From NCBI RefSeq assembly GCF_000302535.1, contig NC_018708.1, forward strand, positions 62,001 to 126,000: a stretch of DNA of 64,000 nt, written 5' to 3'. Shown piece after piece: positions 34,378-41,945 of the stretch; position 1 is the first letter of the stretch; the number at the start of each line of letters is the position of its first letter. The translations under genes were made by a program, and so were the position numbers. The notes beneath the pieces were generated by a model, which saw only the letters and a list, made by a program, of their open reading frames with translations, was not told the origin of the DNA and ran no database searches. The DNA is from Acidovorax sp. KKS102. Lineage in GTDB: Bacteria; Pseudomonadota; Gammaproteobacteria; Burkholderiales; Burkholderiaceae_C.

Positions 34378-34644
34378 CTATGAGCGCGGGGCCGGTTGAG
34401 TGAGCGATTCCAGCTGCGACAGGTAGTGCAGGGCCTGCGCCTGGTTGCTGCCACACATCTCGGCAGAGGGCATCAGCCCTGCGCACACCGCCGGGCGCTC
34501 GGGTTGGCCAAAGATGCGGCAGCGCGCATCGTCCCCCAGCTGAATGCACCGCACCCCCGCCGGCTTACCCAGCGGCATGCCGGGGATGGGCGAGCTGATG
34601 GAAGGAGCGGTGCAGCAGGCGCCGCAGCCTGGGCGGCAGTCCAC
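34378..34644 (-). CDS. Small YkgJ-type cysteine-cluster protein
   Basis: An 88-aa protein starting with [12 protein letters not shown] (residues 3-11) and later [10 protein letters not shown] and PAVCAGLM supply a CxxCxxxCC-like metal or Fe-S site (UPF0153/YkgJ family, zinc- or iron-chelating). Its start is 12 bp after the stop of the FMN reductase gene, so the two are likely cotranscribed. Function is unknown. Confidence 0.85.
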   Translation of the reverse strand: MDCRPGCGACCTAPSISSPIPGMPLGKPAGVRCIQLGDDARCRIFGQPERPAVCAGLMPSAEMCGSNQAQALHYLSQLESLTQPAPRS

Positions 34645-34656
34645 GGGCGGGCCGCC

Positions 34657-35253
34657 TTATTGACCGCCAGCAGGCTGCAGGCGGCTGGCACCCCACAGCA
34701 CTTGGTCCACCACGGCACGCACGCGGTCGCGGTGGGCTGGCTGGATGAGGTTGCCGCTGTCGTCAAACGCGCTGCCTGCGGAGCCCAGGGCAAACGCCTT
34801 GGGTGCGAGCCAGCATTCAGCATTGATCAGCAGGGGCGCCAGATGGCTCTGCGAGCGCAGGCCGCCCAGTGCGCCGGGCGAGGCGCTCAGCATGCCCACG
34901 ACCTTGCCGCGAAAGCTCTTGCCGCCGTCCTGCCAGTCCGGGTTGCCCTTGACGGGGCTGGAGGCCCAGTCGATGGTGTTCTTGAGCAGGGCGGTGTAGC
35001 TGCCGTTGTACTCGGGCGAGCAGATGATCCAGGCCGGGTGTTGCCAGAGGATTTCCTTGAGGCGGATGACATCGGCGGGCGTGCCCTGGGCTTCGAGGTC
35101 GGCGTTGTACAGCGGGATGTTGAAGTCCGACAGCTCCATCAGCGTGACGCTGGCCCCCGCATCGCGCGCGATGGCGGCAGTGGCGTGGGCCAGTTTGCGG
35201 TTGAAGGACTGTTGGCGGGTACTGCCCGCGAAGATGAGAAGTTGGGTGGTCAT
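34657..35253 (-). CDS. NADPH-dependent FMN reductase family protein
   Basis: Flavodoxin-fold quinone/FMN reductase of 198 aa. The phosphate-binding loop is GSTRQQSFNRKLA (residues 9-21) and the isoalloxazine-contacting segment is SPEYNGSYTALLKNTIDWAS (about 78-97). I use ATG 35253 (MTTQLLIFAGS); an ATG three codons earlier is the alternative. It is divergent from mnmG, and the intervening 328 bp contain a parS site. Confidence 0.88.
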   Translation of the reverse strand: MTTQLLIFAGSTRQQSFNRKLAHATAAIARDAGASVTLMELSDFNIPLYNADLEAQGTPADVIRLKEILWQHPAWIICSPEYNGSYTALLKNTIDWASSPVKGNPDWQDGGKSFRGKVVGMLSASPGALGGLRSQSHLAPLLINAECWLAPKAFALGSAGSAFDDSGNLIQPAHRDRVRAVVDQVLWGASRLQPAGGQ

Positions 35254-35581
35254 GCGAACCATTGGAGCACAAAGCCGGGGCAGGAATACTGCAAGCTGCT
35301 GACCCCGGTGTGTGGGGGCTGGTGCTTGTTTCACGTGGAACATCTGCCCCAGGCAGCGGCGGCCATCCGCACTGCGGACGGTTGGTGCAGCCGCTGTGCC
35401 CAAGGCTTTGCACAAAAAGCATGCAAAGGTGGGAAAATCGCGGGTTTCCCCTTGCACCCTTGCCGCCTTGATGGGCCGGTGGTGGCGCAGCCCGCCGCCG
35501 TGCGACCCGCTCTTGTGGGGCCGTCGCAGGACGGCAGACGGTTTTGAATGTCGGGCCCACCGTGGCCCCGGAGTGTTCCCC
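35254..35581. other. Intergenic region with parS between the FMN reductase gene and mnmG
   Basis: This 328-bp divergent region contains one consensus parS (35327-35342). The CAAAAAGCATGCAAAGG and GGGAAAATCGCGGG stretch (about 35415-35450) is AT-richer and could be the mnmG promoter, but I cannot define hexamers. GGAG at 35571-35574 serves mnmG. Confidence 0.5.
35327..35342. promoter_or_regulatory. parS centromere site 1
   Basis: TGTTTCACGTGGAACA differs from the perfectly symmetrical parS palindrome TGTTCCACGTGGAACA only at one base. ParB nucleates here; parA and parB are 3.4 and 5.4 kb away. Confidence 0.88.
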
Positions 35582-37271
35582 ATGTTGTACCCCCAGGAAT
35601 TTGATGTGATCGTTGTCGGCGGTGGCCATGCTGGCACCGAGGCCGCGCTGGCCGCCGCGCGCATGGGCAGCAAAACGCTGCTGCTGACCCACAACATCGA
35701 GACGCTGGGGCAGATGAGCTGCAACCCCAGCATCGGCGGCATCGGCAAGGGCCACCTGGTGAAGGAAGTGGATGCGCTGGGCGGCGCCATGGCGCTGGCC
35801 ACGGACGAGGGCGGCATCCAGTTCCGCATTCTCAACAGCAGCAAGGGCCCTGCGGTGCGGGCCACGCGGGCGCAGGCCGATCGCATTCTGTACAAGGCCG
35901 CCATCCGCCGCATGCTGGAGAACCAGCCCAACCTGTGGCTCTTCCAGCAGGCGGTGGACGACCTGATGGTGGAAGGTGACCGGGTGGTGGGCGCGGTGAC
36001 GCAGGTGGGCATCCGCTTCCGCTCGCGCACCGTGGTGCTGACAGCGGGCACCTTCCTGGACGGCAAGATCCATGTTGGCCTGAACAACTACGCTGCGGGC
36101 CGGGCAGGGGACCCGCCTGCCGTGTCGCTGTCGGCACGCCTCAAAGAGCTGAAGCTGCCCCAAGGGCGGCTCAAGACTGGTACGCCGCCGCGCATTGACG
36201 GGCGCAGCATCGACTTCAGCAAGTGCACCGAGCAACCCGGCGACGGCATGCCCGGCGGCGTGAACGAGGGCACAGTGCCTGTGTTCAGCTTCATGGGCAA
36301 TGCGCAGATGCACCCCCGGCAGGTGCCCTGCTGGATCACCCACACTAATGAGCGCACACACGAGATCATCCGCAGCGGCTTTGACCGCAGCCCCATGTTC
36401 ACCGGCAAGATCGAAGGCGTGGGCCCGCGCTACTGCCCGAGTGTGGAAGACAAGATCAACCGCTTTGCGGACAAGGACAGCCACCAGATCTTCCTGGAAC
36501 CCGAAGGCCTGACCACGCACGAGTACTACCCCAACGGCATCAGCACCAGCTTGCCGTTCGACATCCAGTACGACCTGGTGCGCAGCATGCCGGGGCTGGA
36601 AAACGCGCACATCCTGCGTCCGGGCTACGCCATCGAATACGACTACTTTGACCCGCGCTCGCTCAAGAGCAGCTTTGAGACGCGCCAGATCCAGGGTCTG
36701 TTCTTTGCCGGGCAGATCAACGGCACCACCGGCTACGAAGAGGCGGCGGCCCAGGGCCTGTTTGCCGGCATCAACGCTGCGCTGCAGTGCCGGGGCGATG
36801 CCCCCTGGCTGCCCGGCCGCGACGAAGCCTACCTGGGCGTGCTGGTGGACGACCTGATTACCAAGGGCGTGACCGAGCCCTACCGCATGTTTACCAGCCG
36901 CGCCGAGTTCCGCCTGCAGTTGCGGGAGGACAACGCGGACATGCGCCTGACCGAAGTGGGGCGCCGGATGGGCCTGGTGGATGACGCGCGCTGGGGCGCG
37001 TTCAGCCGCAAGCGCGATGCGGTTTCACGTGAATGAAAAGCTGCGCCTGCCGCCCGACCTGGACTACATGCAGGTCACGGCCCTGAGCATCGAGGCGCGC
37101 CAGGTGCTCAGCCGCCACCGGCCCGAGACCTTGGGCCACGCCTCGCGCATCACGGGCATCACGCCCGCGTCGATCTCGCTGCTGATGGTGCATCTGAAGA
37201 AGGGCGGGTTCAAGGAGTTTGCGGTGGCCCCGGCAGCGCCCGCCAAGGCAGAAGGCGAAGTGACGGCATGA
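35582..37271 (+). pseudogene. mnmG: mnmG (gidA) with internal deletion and frameshift
   Basis: MnmG with MnmE installs the carboxymethylaminomethyl group on wobble U34 of certain tRNAs. The N-terminal FAD domain is perfect ([17 protein letters not shown], then [21 protein letters not shown] and [18 protein letters not shown]). The frame then stops at 37036 after [11 protein letters not shown], giving 484 aa, while the conserved C-terminal end (RLPPDLDYMQVTALSIEAR, PETLGHASRITGITPASIS) continues in a different frame to 37271. Together they are about 560 aa versus ~640 expected, so roughly 85-100 residues of the MnmE-binding C-terminal domain are missing. rsmG overlaps the real stop as ATGA, confirming it is one broken gene. 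Either a genuine deletion or an assembly collapse. Confidence 0.85.
37021..37036. promoter_or_regulatory. parS-like half site at the mnmG breakpoint
   Basis: GGTTTCACGTGAATGA matches the parS variant TGTTTCACGTGAAACA at 13 of 16 positions, breaking off at the deletion junction. In intact mnmG genes the codons for AVSRET would read GTTTCACGTGAAAC, so the site was probably complete before the deletion. Confidence 0.5.
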
Positions 37272-37951
37272 CGATGGTGGTGAACAGCAACAATGACAGC
37301 CTGCGTCAGCAATTGCAAGCCGGGGCCGATGCCCTGGCGCTGGGCTTGAGCGATGCGCAGGTCGGGCTGTTGATGGACTTTCTGGCGTTGCTGCAGAAGT
37401 GGAACAAGGTCTACAACCTGACCGCCGTGCGCGACCCGCAGGAGATGATGACGCACCACCTGCTGGACAGCCTGGCCGCCGTGGCGCCGCTGCGCAGGCA
37501 TGTGGCAGGCCTGCAGCAGGGCGGGGTGGCGGCGGTGAAGCTGCTGGATGTCGGATCGGGCGGCGGCCTGCCCGGCGTGGTGTTCGCGATCTGCTGCCCC
37601 GAGGTGGATGTGAGCTGCGTGGACACCGTGGGCAAGAAGGCGGCCTTCATCCAGCAGGCGGCGGTGGCGCTCAAGCTGCGCAACCTGCACGGCGTGCATG
37701 CGCGGGTCGAGACGCTGACCACGCCGTTCGACCTCATCAGCTGCCGTGCGTTTGCCTCGTTGCCGGACTTTGTCACCTGGTCGCGCAGCGCACTGGCCGC
37801 GTCCCATGGCGTGTGGCTGGCCATGAAGGGCAAACATCCCGAGGATGAAATCGCTGCGCTGCCTACGGATGTGGCGGTGTTTCACGTGGAACAGCTCACG
37901 GTGCCGGGCCTGGATGCCGAGCGCTGCATCGTCTGGATGAAGCCGGTCTGA
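37268..37951 (+). CDS. rsmG: 16S rRNA (guanine-527 N7) methyltransferase RsmG
   Basis: Cytoplasmic SAM-dependent methyltransferase (GidB). Motifs: NKVYNLTAVRDPQEMMTHHLLDSLA (residues 45-69 in part), SAM loop LLDVGSGGGLPGVVFAI (about 100-115), and SCRAFASLPDFV. The start at 37268 overlaps the mnmG stop (ATGA); ATG 37274 is an alternative. The conserved mnmG-rsmG-parA order near the origin is visible. It contains parS site 2 in its 3' part. Confidence 0.93.
   Translation: MTMVVNSNNDSLRQQLQAGADALALGLSDAQVGLLMDFLALLQKWNKVYNLTAVRDPQEMMTHHLLDSLAAVAPLRRHVAGLQQGGVAAVKLLDVGSGGGLPGVVFAICCPEVDVSCVDTVGKKAAFIQQAAVALKLRNLHGVHARVETLTTPFDLISCRAFASLPDFVTWSRSALAASHGVWLAMKGKHPEDEIAALPTDVAVFHVEQLTVPGLDAERCIVWMKPV
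37878..37893. promoter_or_regulatory. parS centromere site 2, inside rsmG
   Basis: TGTTTCACGTGGAACA, identical to site 1, encodes VFHVEQ in RsmG. The protein sequence is thus shaped by the centromere requirement. Confidence 0.88.
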
Positions 37952-38068
37952 TGGCCTCGGCGCTGCGGCACCGACTTTTCGACAGCCAGGGCAGGGGGCT
38001 CGCGTAAACTCGGCTGCTCACCCGGGTGCATCTTCCCATCGCACCCTCCCCGCGCACCAGGAGAAACC

Positions 38069-38683
38069 ATGTTCGGCATCGCAGACTACGGCGCCTTTGT
38101 CGCTGCCATTGTGTTGTTCCTGCTCATCCCAGGCCCGGGCAATCTGGCGCTCATCACCTCCACCAGCAAGGGCGGCATCCGGGGCGGTTTGGCCGCCACC
38201 ATGGGCGTGATTGCGGGTGACCAGGTGCTGATGTGGGCGGCGGTGGCCGGTGTGGCCACGCTGCTGGCCACGTACCCGGCGGCCTTCAACGCCGTGCAAT
38301 GGCTGGGCGCGGCCTACCTCGCGTGGCTGGGCTTCAAGATGCTCACCGCAAAGCCCGGCGATGCACCCGTGCTGAACATCGAGCCGCGCCACTACTTCAA
38401 GCAGGCCGGTCTCATCACCTTGCTCAACCCCAAGGCCATCGTGTTCTACATGGCGTTCTTCCCGCTGTTCGTGGACCCGGCCCGGCACCAGGGCATGCTG
38501 ACCTTTGGCGTGATGGCGGCCACGGTGGCGGCACTGACATTTCTCTATGGGCTGATCGCCGTGCTGCTCACCCACCACCTGGCCGAGCGCATGCGCGCCA
38601 ACCCGCGCATCGGCCGCGCGCTGGAAAAAGTCGCGGGCGTCTTCCTGATCGGCTTTGGCATCAAGCTGGCCATCTCCAAATAA
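38069..38683 (+). CDS. LysE/RhtB family translocator
   Basis: A 204-aa exporter with six membrane helices. PGPGNLALITSTSKGG (residues 20-35) is the LysE/RhtB signature and LITLLNPKAIVFYMAFFP (about 110-127) the second conserved helix. Family members export amino acids or homoserine. It separates rsmG from parA and ends 24 bp before parA. Confidence 0.9.
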   Translation: MFGIADYGAFVAAIVLFLLIPGPGNLALITSTSKGGIRGGLAATMGVIAGDQVLMWAAVAGVATLLATYPAAFNAVQWLGAAYLAWLGFKMLTAKPGDAPVLNIEPRHYFKQAGLITLLNPKAIVFYMAFFPLFVDPARHQGMLTFGVMAATVAALTFLYGLIAVLLTHHLAERMRANPRIGRALEKVAGVFLIGFGIKLAISK

Positions 38684-38707
38684 CACCACACGAACTGCAG
38701 CACCCAC

Positions 38708-39520
38708 ATGGCCAAGATTTTTTGCGTTGCCAATCAAAAGGGTGGGGTGGGCAAGACCACCACCACCGTCAACCTCGCCGCTGGCCTGGCCAAGATCGGT
38801 CAGCGCGTGCTGATGGTGGACTTGGACCCGCAGGGCAACGCCACCATGGGCTCGGGCGTGGACAAGCGCAGCCTCGACCTCACGGTGTACGACGTGCTGC
38901 TCGAATCCGCCTCGGTCAAAGAGGCGGCCGTGCTGTCGGACAAATGTGGCTACTGGGTGCTGGGCGCCAACCGCGAACTGGCGGGCGCCGAGGTGGAGCT
39001 GGTGGCGCTGGAGCACCGCGAAAGGCGCCTCAAGGCCGCGCTGGCCGAGGCCGATGGCGACTACGACTTTGTGCTCATCGACTGTCCGCCGTCACTCTCC
39101 ATGCTCACGCTCAACGGACTGTGCAGCGCCCACGGCGTGATCGTGCCCATGCAGTGCGAGTACTTCGCGCTGGAAGGGCTCACGGACCTGGTCAACACCA
39201 TCAAGCAGGTGCACGCCAACCTCAATGCCGACCTGCAGATCATCGGCCTGCTGCGCGTGATGTTCGACCCGCGCATCACCTTGCAGCAGCAGGTGAGCGA
39301 CCAGCTCAAGGGCCATTTTGGCGACAAGGTGTTCAACAGCGTGATCCCGCGCAACGTGCGCCTGGCCGAGGCGCCCAGCTACGGGCTGCCCGGTGTGGTG
39401 TTCGACCCGGCCGCCAAGGGCAGCCAGGCCTTTGTGGAGTTTGCCGAGGAGATGGTTGCGCGTGTGAAAACCATGCCCCCAGCCGCAGCCTCCATGGCCA
39501 AAATGGCCGCAGGCGCTTGA
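38708..39520 (+). CDS. parA: Chromosome partitioning ATPase ParA (Soj)
   Basis: Walker-type ATPase that positions ParB-parS complexes. Deviant Walker A KGGVGKTTTTVN with the signature lysine (residues 11-22), VDLDPQGNATMGSG (about 40) and Walker B DFVLIDCPPSLSMLTLN (about 118) are intact. Length 270 aa is right for a chromosomal ParA without an N-terminal HTH. It is separated from parB by three small genes, which is looser than the usual parAB. Confidence 0.94.
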   Translation: MAKIFCVANQKGGVGKTTTTVNLAAGLAKIGQRVLMVDLDPQGNATMGSGVDKRSLDLTVYDVLLESASVKEAAVLSDKCGYWVLGANRELAGAEVELVALEHRERRLKAALAEADGDYDFVLIDCPPSLSMLTLNGLCSAHGVIVPMQCEYFALEGLTDLVNTIKQVHANLNADLQIIGLLRVMFDPRITLQQQVSDQLKGHFGDKVFNSVIPRNVRLAEAPSYGLPGVVFDPAAKGSQAFVEFAEEMVARVKTMPPAAASMAKMAAGA

Positions 39521-39523
39521 ATG

Positions 39524-39556
39524 ATATGCGCTGCTAGCTATTAAATTGATAGTAAT
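39524..39556. repeat. Short repeat overlapping the start of the hydrolase gene
   Basis: ATGCGCTGCTAGCTATTAAA followed by TTGATAGTAATG is a clear family member. Its last bases supply the ATG start codon of the next gene, with no Shine-Dalgarno sequence. Confidence 0.6.
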
Positions 39557-40097
39557 GAAAGCCTCCAACATCCTGCTGCTGCCCGGCTGGCAGAACTCTG
39601 GCCCCGACCACTGGCAAAGCCGCTGGGAGGCTGCGCATGGCTACCAGCGCGTGGAGCAGCACGACTGGATGCGCCCGCTGCGCGGCGACTGGTCTGCGCG
39701 CCTGGAAGAGACCGTGGCCGATGCCGACGGCCCGGTGGTATTGGCGGCGCACAGCCTGGGCTGCATCCTCACCGCCTGGTGGGCGGCACACACCCGCCAT
39801 GCGGCCAAGGTGCGCGGCGCGCTGCTGGTGGCGCCGGGCGATGTGGAGCGGCCCGACCTGGCCGCGCAGATCCACGGCTGGGCGCCCATTGCGCGCCAGC
39901 CGCTGCCGTTCCCGGCCGTGCTGGTGGGCAGCCGCAACGACCCGTACTGCAGCTTCGAGCGCGCCGAAGGGCTGGCGCAGGCCTGGGGTGCGCGGTTTGT
40001 GGACTATGGCGAGCGGGGGCACATCAATGCCGAATCCGGGCTGGGCGACTGGGACGAGGGGCGGGGCTGGCTGATGCAGCTCGCCACCCCGGCATGA
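39555..40097 (+). CDS. RBBP9/YdeN-type serine hydrolase
   Basis: A 180-aa alpha/beta hydrolase: ILLLPGWQNSGPDHWQSRWE is the RBBP9 family start, VLAAHSLGCILTAWW carries the GxSxG-like nucleophile (AHSLG, about residue 70), the acid is in SRNDPYCSFERAE, and the base His in GERGHINAESGLG. The start ATG lies at the very edge of a genomic repeat and lacks a ribosome site, so translation may rely on coupling or low efficiency. Substrate is unknown. Confidence 0.88.
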   Translation: MKASNILLLPGWQNSGPDHWQSRWEAAHGYQRVEQHDWMRPLRGDWSARLEETVADADGPVVLAAHSLGCILTAWWAAHTRHAAKVRGALLVAPGDVERPDLAAQIHGWAPIARQPLPFPAVLVGSRNDPYCSFERAEGLAQAWGARFVDYGERGHINAESGLGDWDEGRGWLMQLATPA

Positions 40098-40363
40098 GCC
40101 GCTGGGTTTTTTGGCGCAAGCGCCCGCCGGTGATGGCGGGCGACGCTGTCCCTCCAACTCGGCGGGTCACGGCTGACTTCTACTGGCTTGGCGACGCCTT
40201 GCAGGTGGTGCTGGCCTGGCTGCTGCCCAGCAGTGCGGTGGTGGTGGGCGCGCTGGGGCAGTTCATGCTGGCCCTGGTGCTGCTAGCCATCGGGTTCGGT
40301 GTGTGGTTGCGCCTGTGGCGCAGCCGCAAGCGGCGCCGCGTGGCGAGCCGCTCCGCACTGTGA
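40094..40363 (+). CDS. Small hypothetical membrane protein
   Basis: An 89-aa protein whose ATG overlaps the hydrolase stop (ATGA). It has a polar N-terminus, a hydrophobic stretch FYWLGDALQVVLAWLLPSSA and a second one QFMLALVLLAIGFGVWLRLW, then a very basic tail RSRKRRRVASR: two predicted membrane helices with a cytoplasmic basic end. I do not recognise a family. Confidence 0.65.
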   Translation: MSRWVFWRKRPPVMAGDAVPPTRRVTADFYWLGDALQVVLAWLLPSSAVVVGALGQFMLALVLLAIGFGVWLRLWRSRKRRRVASRSAL

Positions 40364-40388
40364 CGTTTTGAACCCTGGCCAACGACCC

Positions 40389-40685
40389 ATGACCAAGATC
40401 AGCCTGTCTGCCCTGGCCGACCAACTGCCCCGCGCCTGGAACTCCACGGTGGTGGGCCGCGCTGCGGGTGCCAACCTCAAGGTGCTGCGCATGGATGACG
40501 CGGCCTACCCCGACGAGTCGCACGACTTTGACGAAGCCCTGCTGGTGCTGGACGGCTGCATGCGCCTGGACCTGCAAGGGCAGGTCACCGAGGTGAACGC
40601 GGGCGAGGTGTTCATCGTGCCCGCAGGCGTGCCCCACGCGGTGGCGCCGGGCAGCCACGGCACGCTGGTCATCATCGACCGCTGA
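40389..40685 (+). CDS. Small cupin-domain protein
   Basis: A 98-aa single-cupin protein. The two cupin motifs are PDESHDFDEALLVLDGCMRL (about residues 38-57) and VFIVPAGVPHAVAPG (about 70-84), giving possible metal ligands H42, E46 and H81. It starts at ATG 40389, 25 bp after the previous gene, and sits just upstream of parB, with 39 bp between. Role is unknown. Confidence 0.85.
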   Translation: MTKISLSALADQLPRAWNSTVVGRAAGANLKVLRMDDAAYPDESHDFDEALLVLDGCMRLDLQGQVTEVNAGEVFIVPAGVPHAVAPGSHGTLVIIDR

Positions 40686-40724
40686 TTCTTCCCCTTTCCT
40701 TTTTCCTTTCGCGAGACGCATTTC

Positions 40725-41708
40725 ATGGTCACCAAAAAACCCAAGGGCCTCGGCCGAGGCCTGGAAGCCCTGCTGGGCCCCAAGGTCGAAGACAAAGTGG
40801 AACAGGCCCAGGCCGCCGAAGCGGGTCTGCCCAGCAGCCTGCCGCTGTCCGAACTGGTGCCGGGGGTGTACCAGCCGCGCACGCGCATGGACGAGGGCGC
40901 GCTGTACGAGCTGGCCGAGTCCATCAAGGCCCAGGGCATCATGCAGCCGATTCTTGTTCGTCGCCTCAGCGACGAACAAGCTCGGCTGCGCCGCCAGGAA
41001 CGAGCATCGCAGGGGCCCTCCCCTGCGATGGGTACCCTCAGCCAAGAGGGGGCGTTGTACGAAATCATTGCGGGCGAGCGGCGTTTTCGGGCCTCCCGCC
41101 TGGCGGGCCTGGCCGAGGTGCCGGTGCTGGTGCGCGATGTGCCCGACGAGTCGGCCGCCGCCATGGCGCTCATCGAAAACATCCAGCGCGAAGACCTGAA
41201 CCCGCTGGAAGAGGCCCAGGGCCTGCAGCGCCTGGTCAAGGAGTTTGGCCTCACGCACGAGCTGGCTGCGCAGGCGGTGGGCCGCTCGCGCAGCGCCGCC
41301 AGCAACCTGCTGCGCCTGTTGAATCTGGCCGAGCCGGTGCAGACCATGCTGATGGCGGGCGACATCGACATGGGCCATGCGCGTGCGCTGCTGTCGCTGG
41401 ACCGCGCCGCGCAGATCACGGCGGGTAACCAGATCGCGGCCAAGAAGCTGTCGGTGCGCGAGGCCGAGGCGCTGGTCAAGAAGATCGGTGCCGAGTTCAG
41501 CCTGGTGCCGCAAAAGCGCCAGAAGGAAAAGTCGCGCGACTTGAAGCGTGTGGAAGAAGAGCTTTCGGACCTGCTGATGGCCGAGGTCGAGGTGCGCGTG
41601 AAAAAGAGCGTCAAGCGCAACGGCCGGGTGGAGGACATGGGCGAGCTGGCGATCCAGTTCGGGTCGCTGGAGGCGCTCAACGGGCTGATCGACCGCCTGC
41701 GCGGCTGA
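40725..41708 (+). CDS. parB: Chromosome partitioning protein ParB (Spo0J) with unusual insertion
   Basis: CTP-dependent DNA clamp that loads at parS. N-terminal KGLGRGLEALLG binds ParA, then LPLSELVPGVYQPR, the CTP-pocket GERRFRAS and ENIQREDLNPLEEA (about residues 125-165), and the HTH GLTHELAAQAVGRSRSAASN. Between VRRL and YEIIAGERRF there are about 30 residues (SDEQARLRRQERASQG and on) where homologues have only a few; the DNA there is two perfect palindromes (40954-40981 and 41006-41031). The reading frame is preserved. Length 327 aa versus about 300 usual. Confidence 0.93.
   Translation: MVTKKPKGLGRGLEALLGPKVEDKVEQAQAAEAGLPSSLPLSELVPGVYQPRTRMDEGALYELAESIKAQGIMQPILVRRLSDEQARLRRQERASQGPSPAMGTLSQEGALYEIIAGERRFRASRLAGLAEVPVLVRDVPDESAAAMALIENIQREDLNPLEEAQGLQRLVKEFGLTHELAAQAVGRSRSAASNLLRLLNLAEPVQTMLMAGDIDMGHARALLSLDRAAQITAGNQIAAKKLSVREAEALVKKIGAEFSLVPQKRQKEKSRDLKRVEEELSDLLMAEVEVRVKKSVKRNGRVEDMGELAIQFGSLEALNGLIDRLRG
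40954..41031. repeat. Palindromic insertion within parB
   Basis: CTTGTTCGTCGC and GCGACGAACAAG pair around CTCA; CATCGCAGGGG and CCCCTGCGATG pair around CCCT. Both stems are perfect. Together with the following CCTCAGCCAAGAGGGGGCG they make a repeat-like cassette of 80-90 bp. Confidence 0.75.
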
Positions 41709-41945
41709 CCCGCTCGTCGCTCCGGGGCGCGGCGTTGTCGCCGCGCAAGATGGCGTGAAATAGCGCACAGAAACGGTTTCCACAAGTAACTTGCACGGGC
41801 AAAATGCGTCCTTGCGGGGCCTACACTGCGCTGCGTTCAACACACCCGGGTTGACCGCAAGGCCTCTTCACAGGGCGGCGACGAAGCCGCTTTGCGGCCC
41901 ACGATGGTTTGCCGGGTGATCCACGTATCTCCTGGAGCAGACCCG

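Noticed and set aside
40970-41060. Frameshift or broken parB
   Set aside because: Despite the palindromic insertion the frame is continuous and downstream ParB motifs are all intact.
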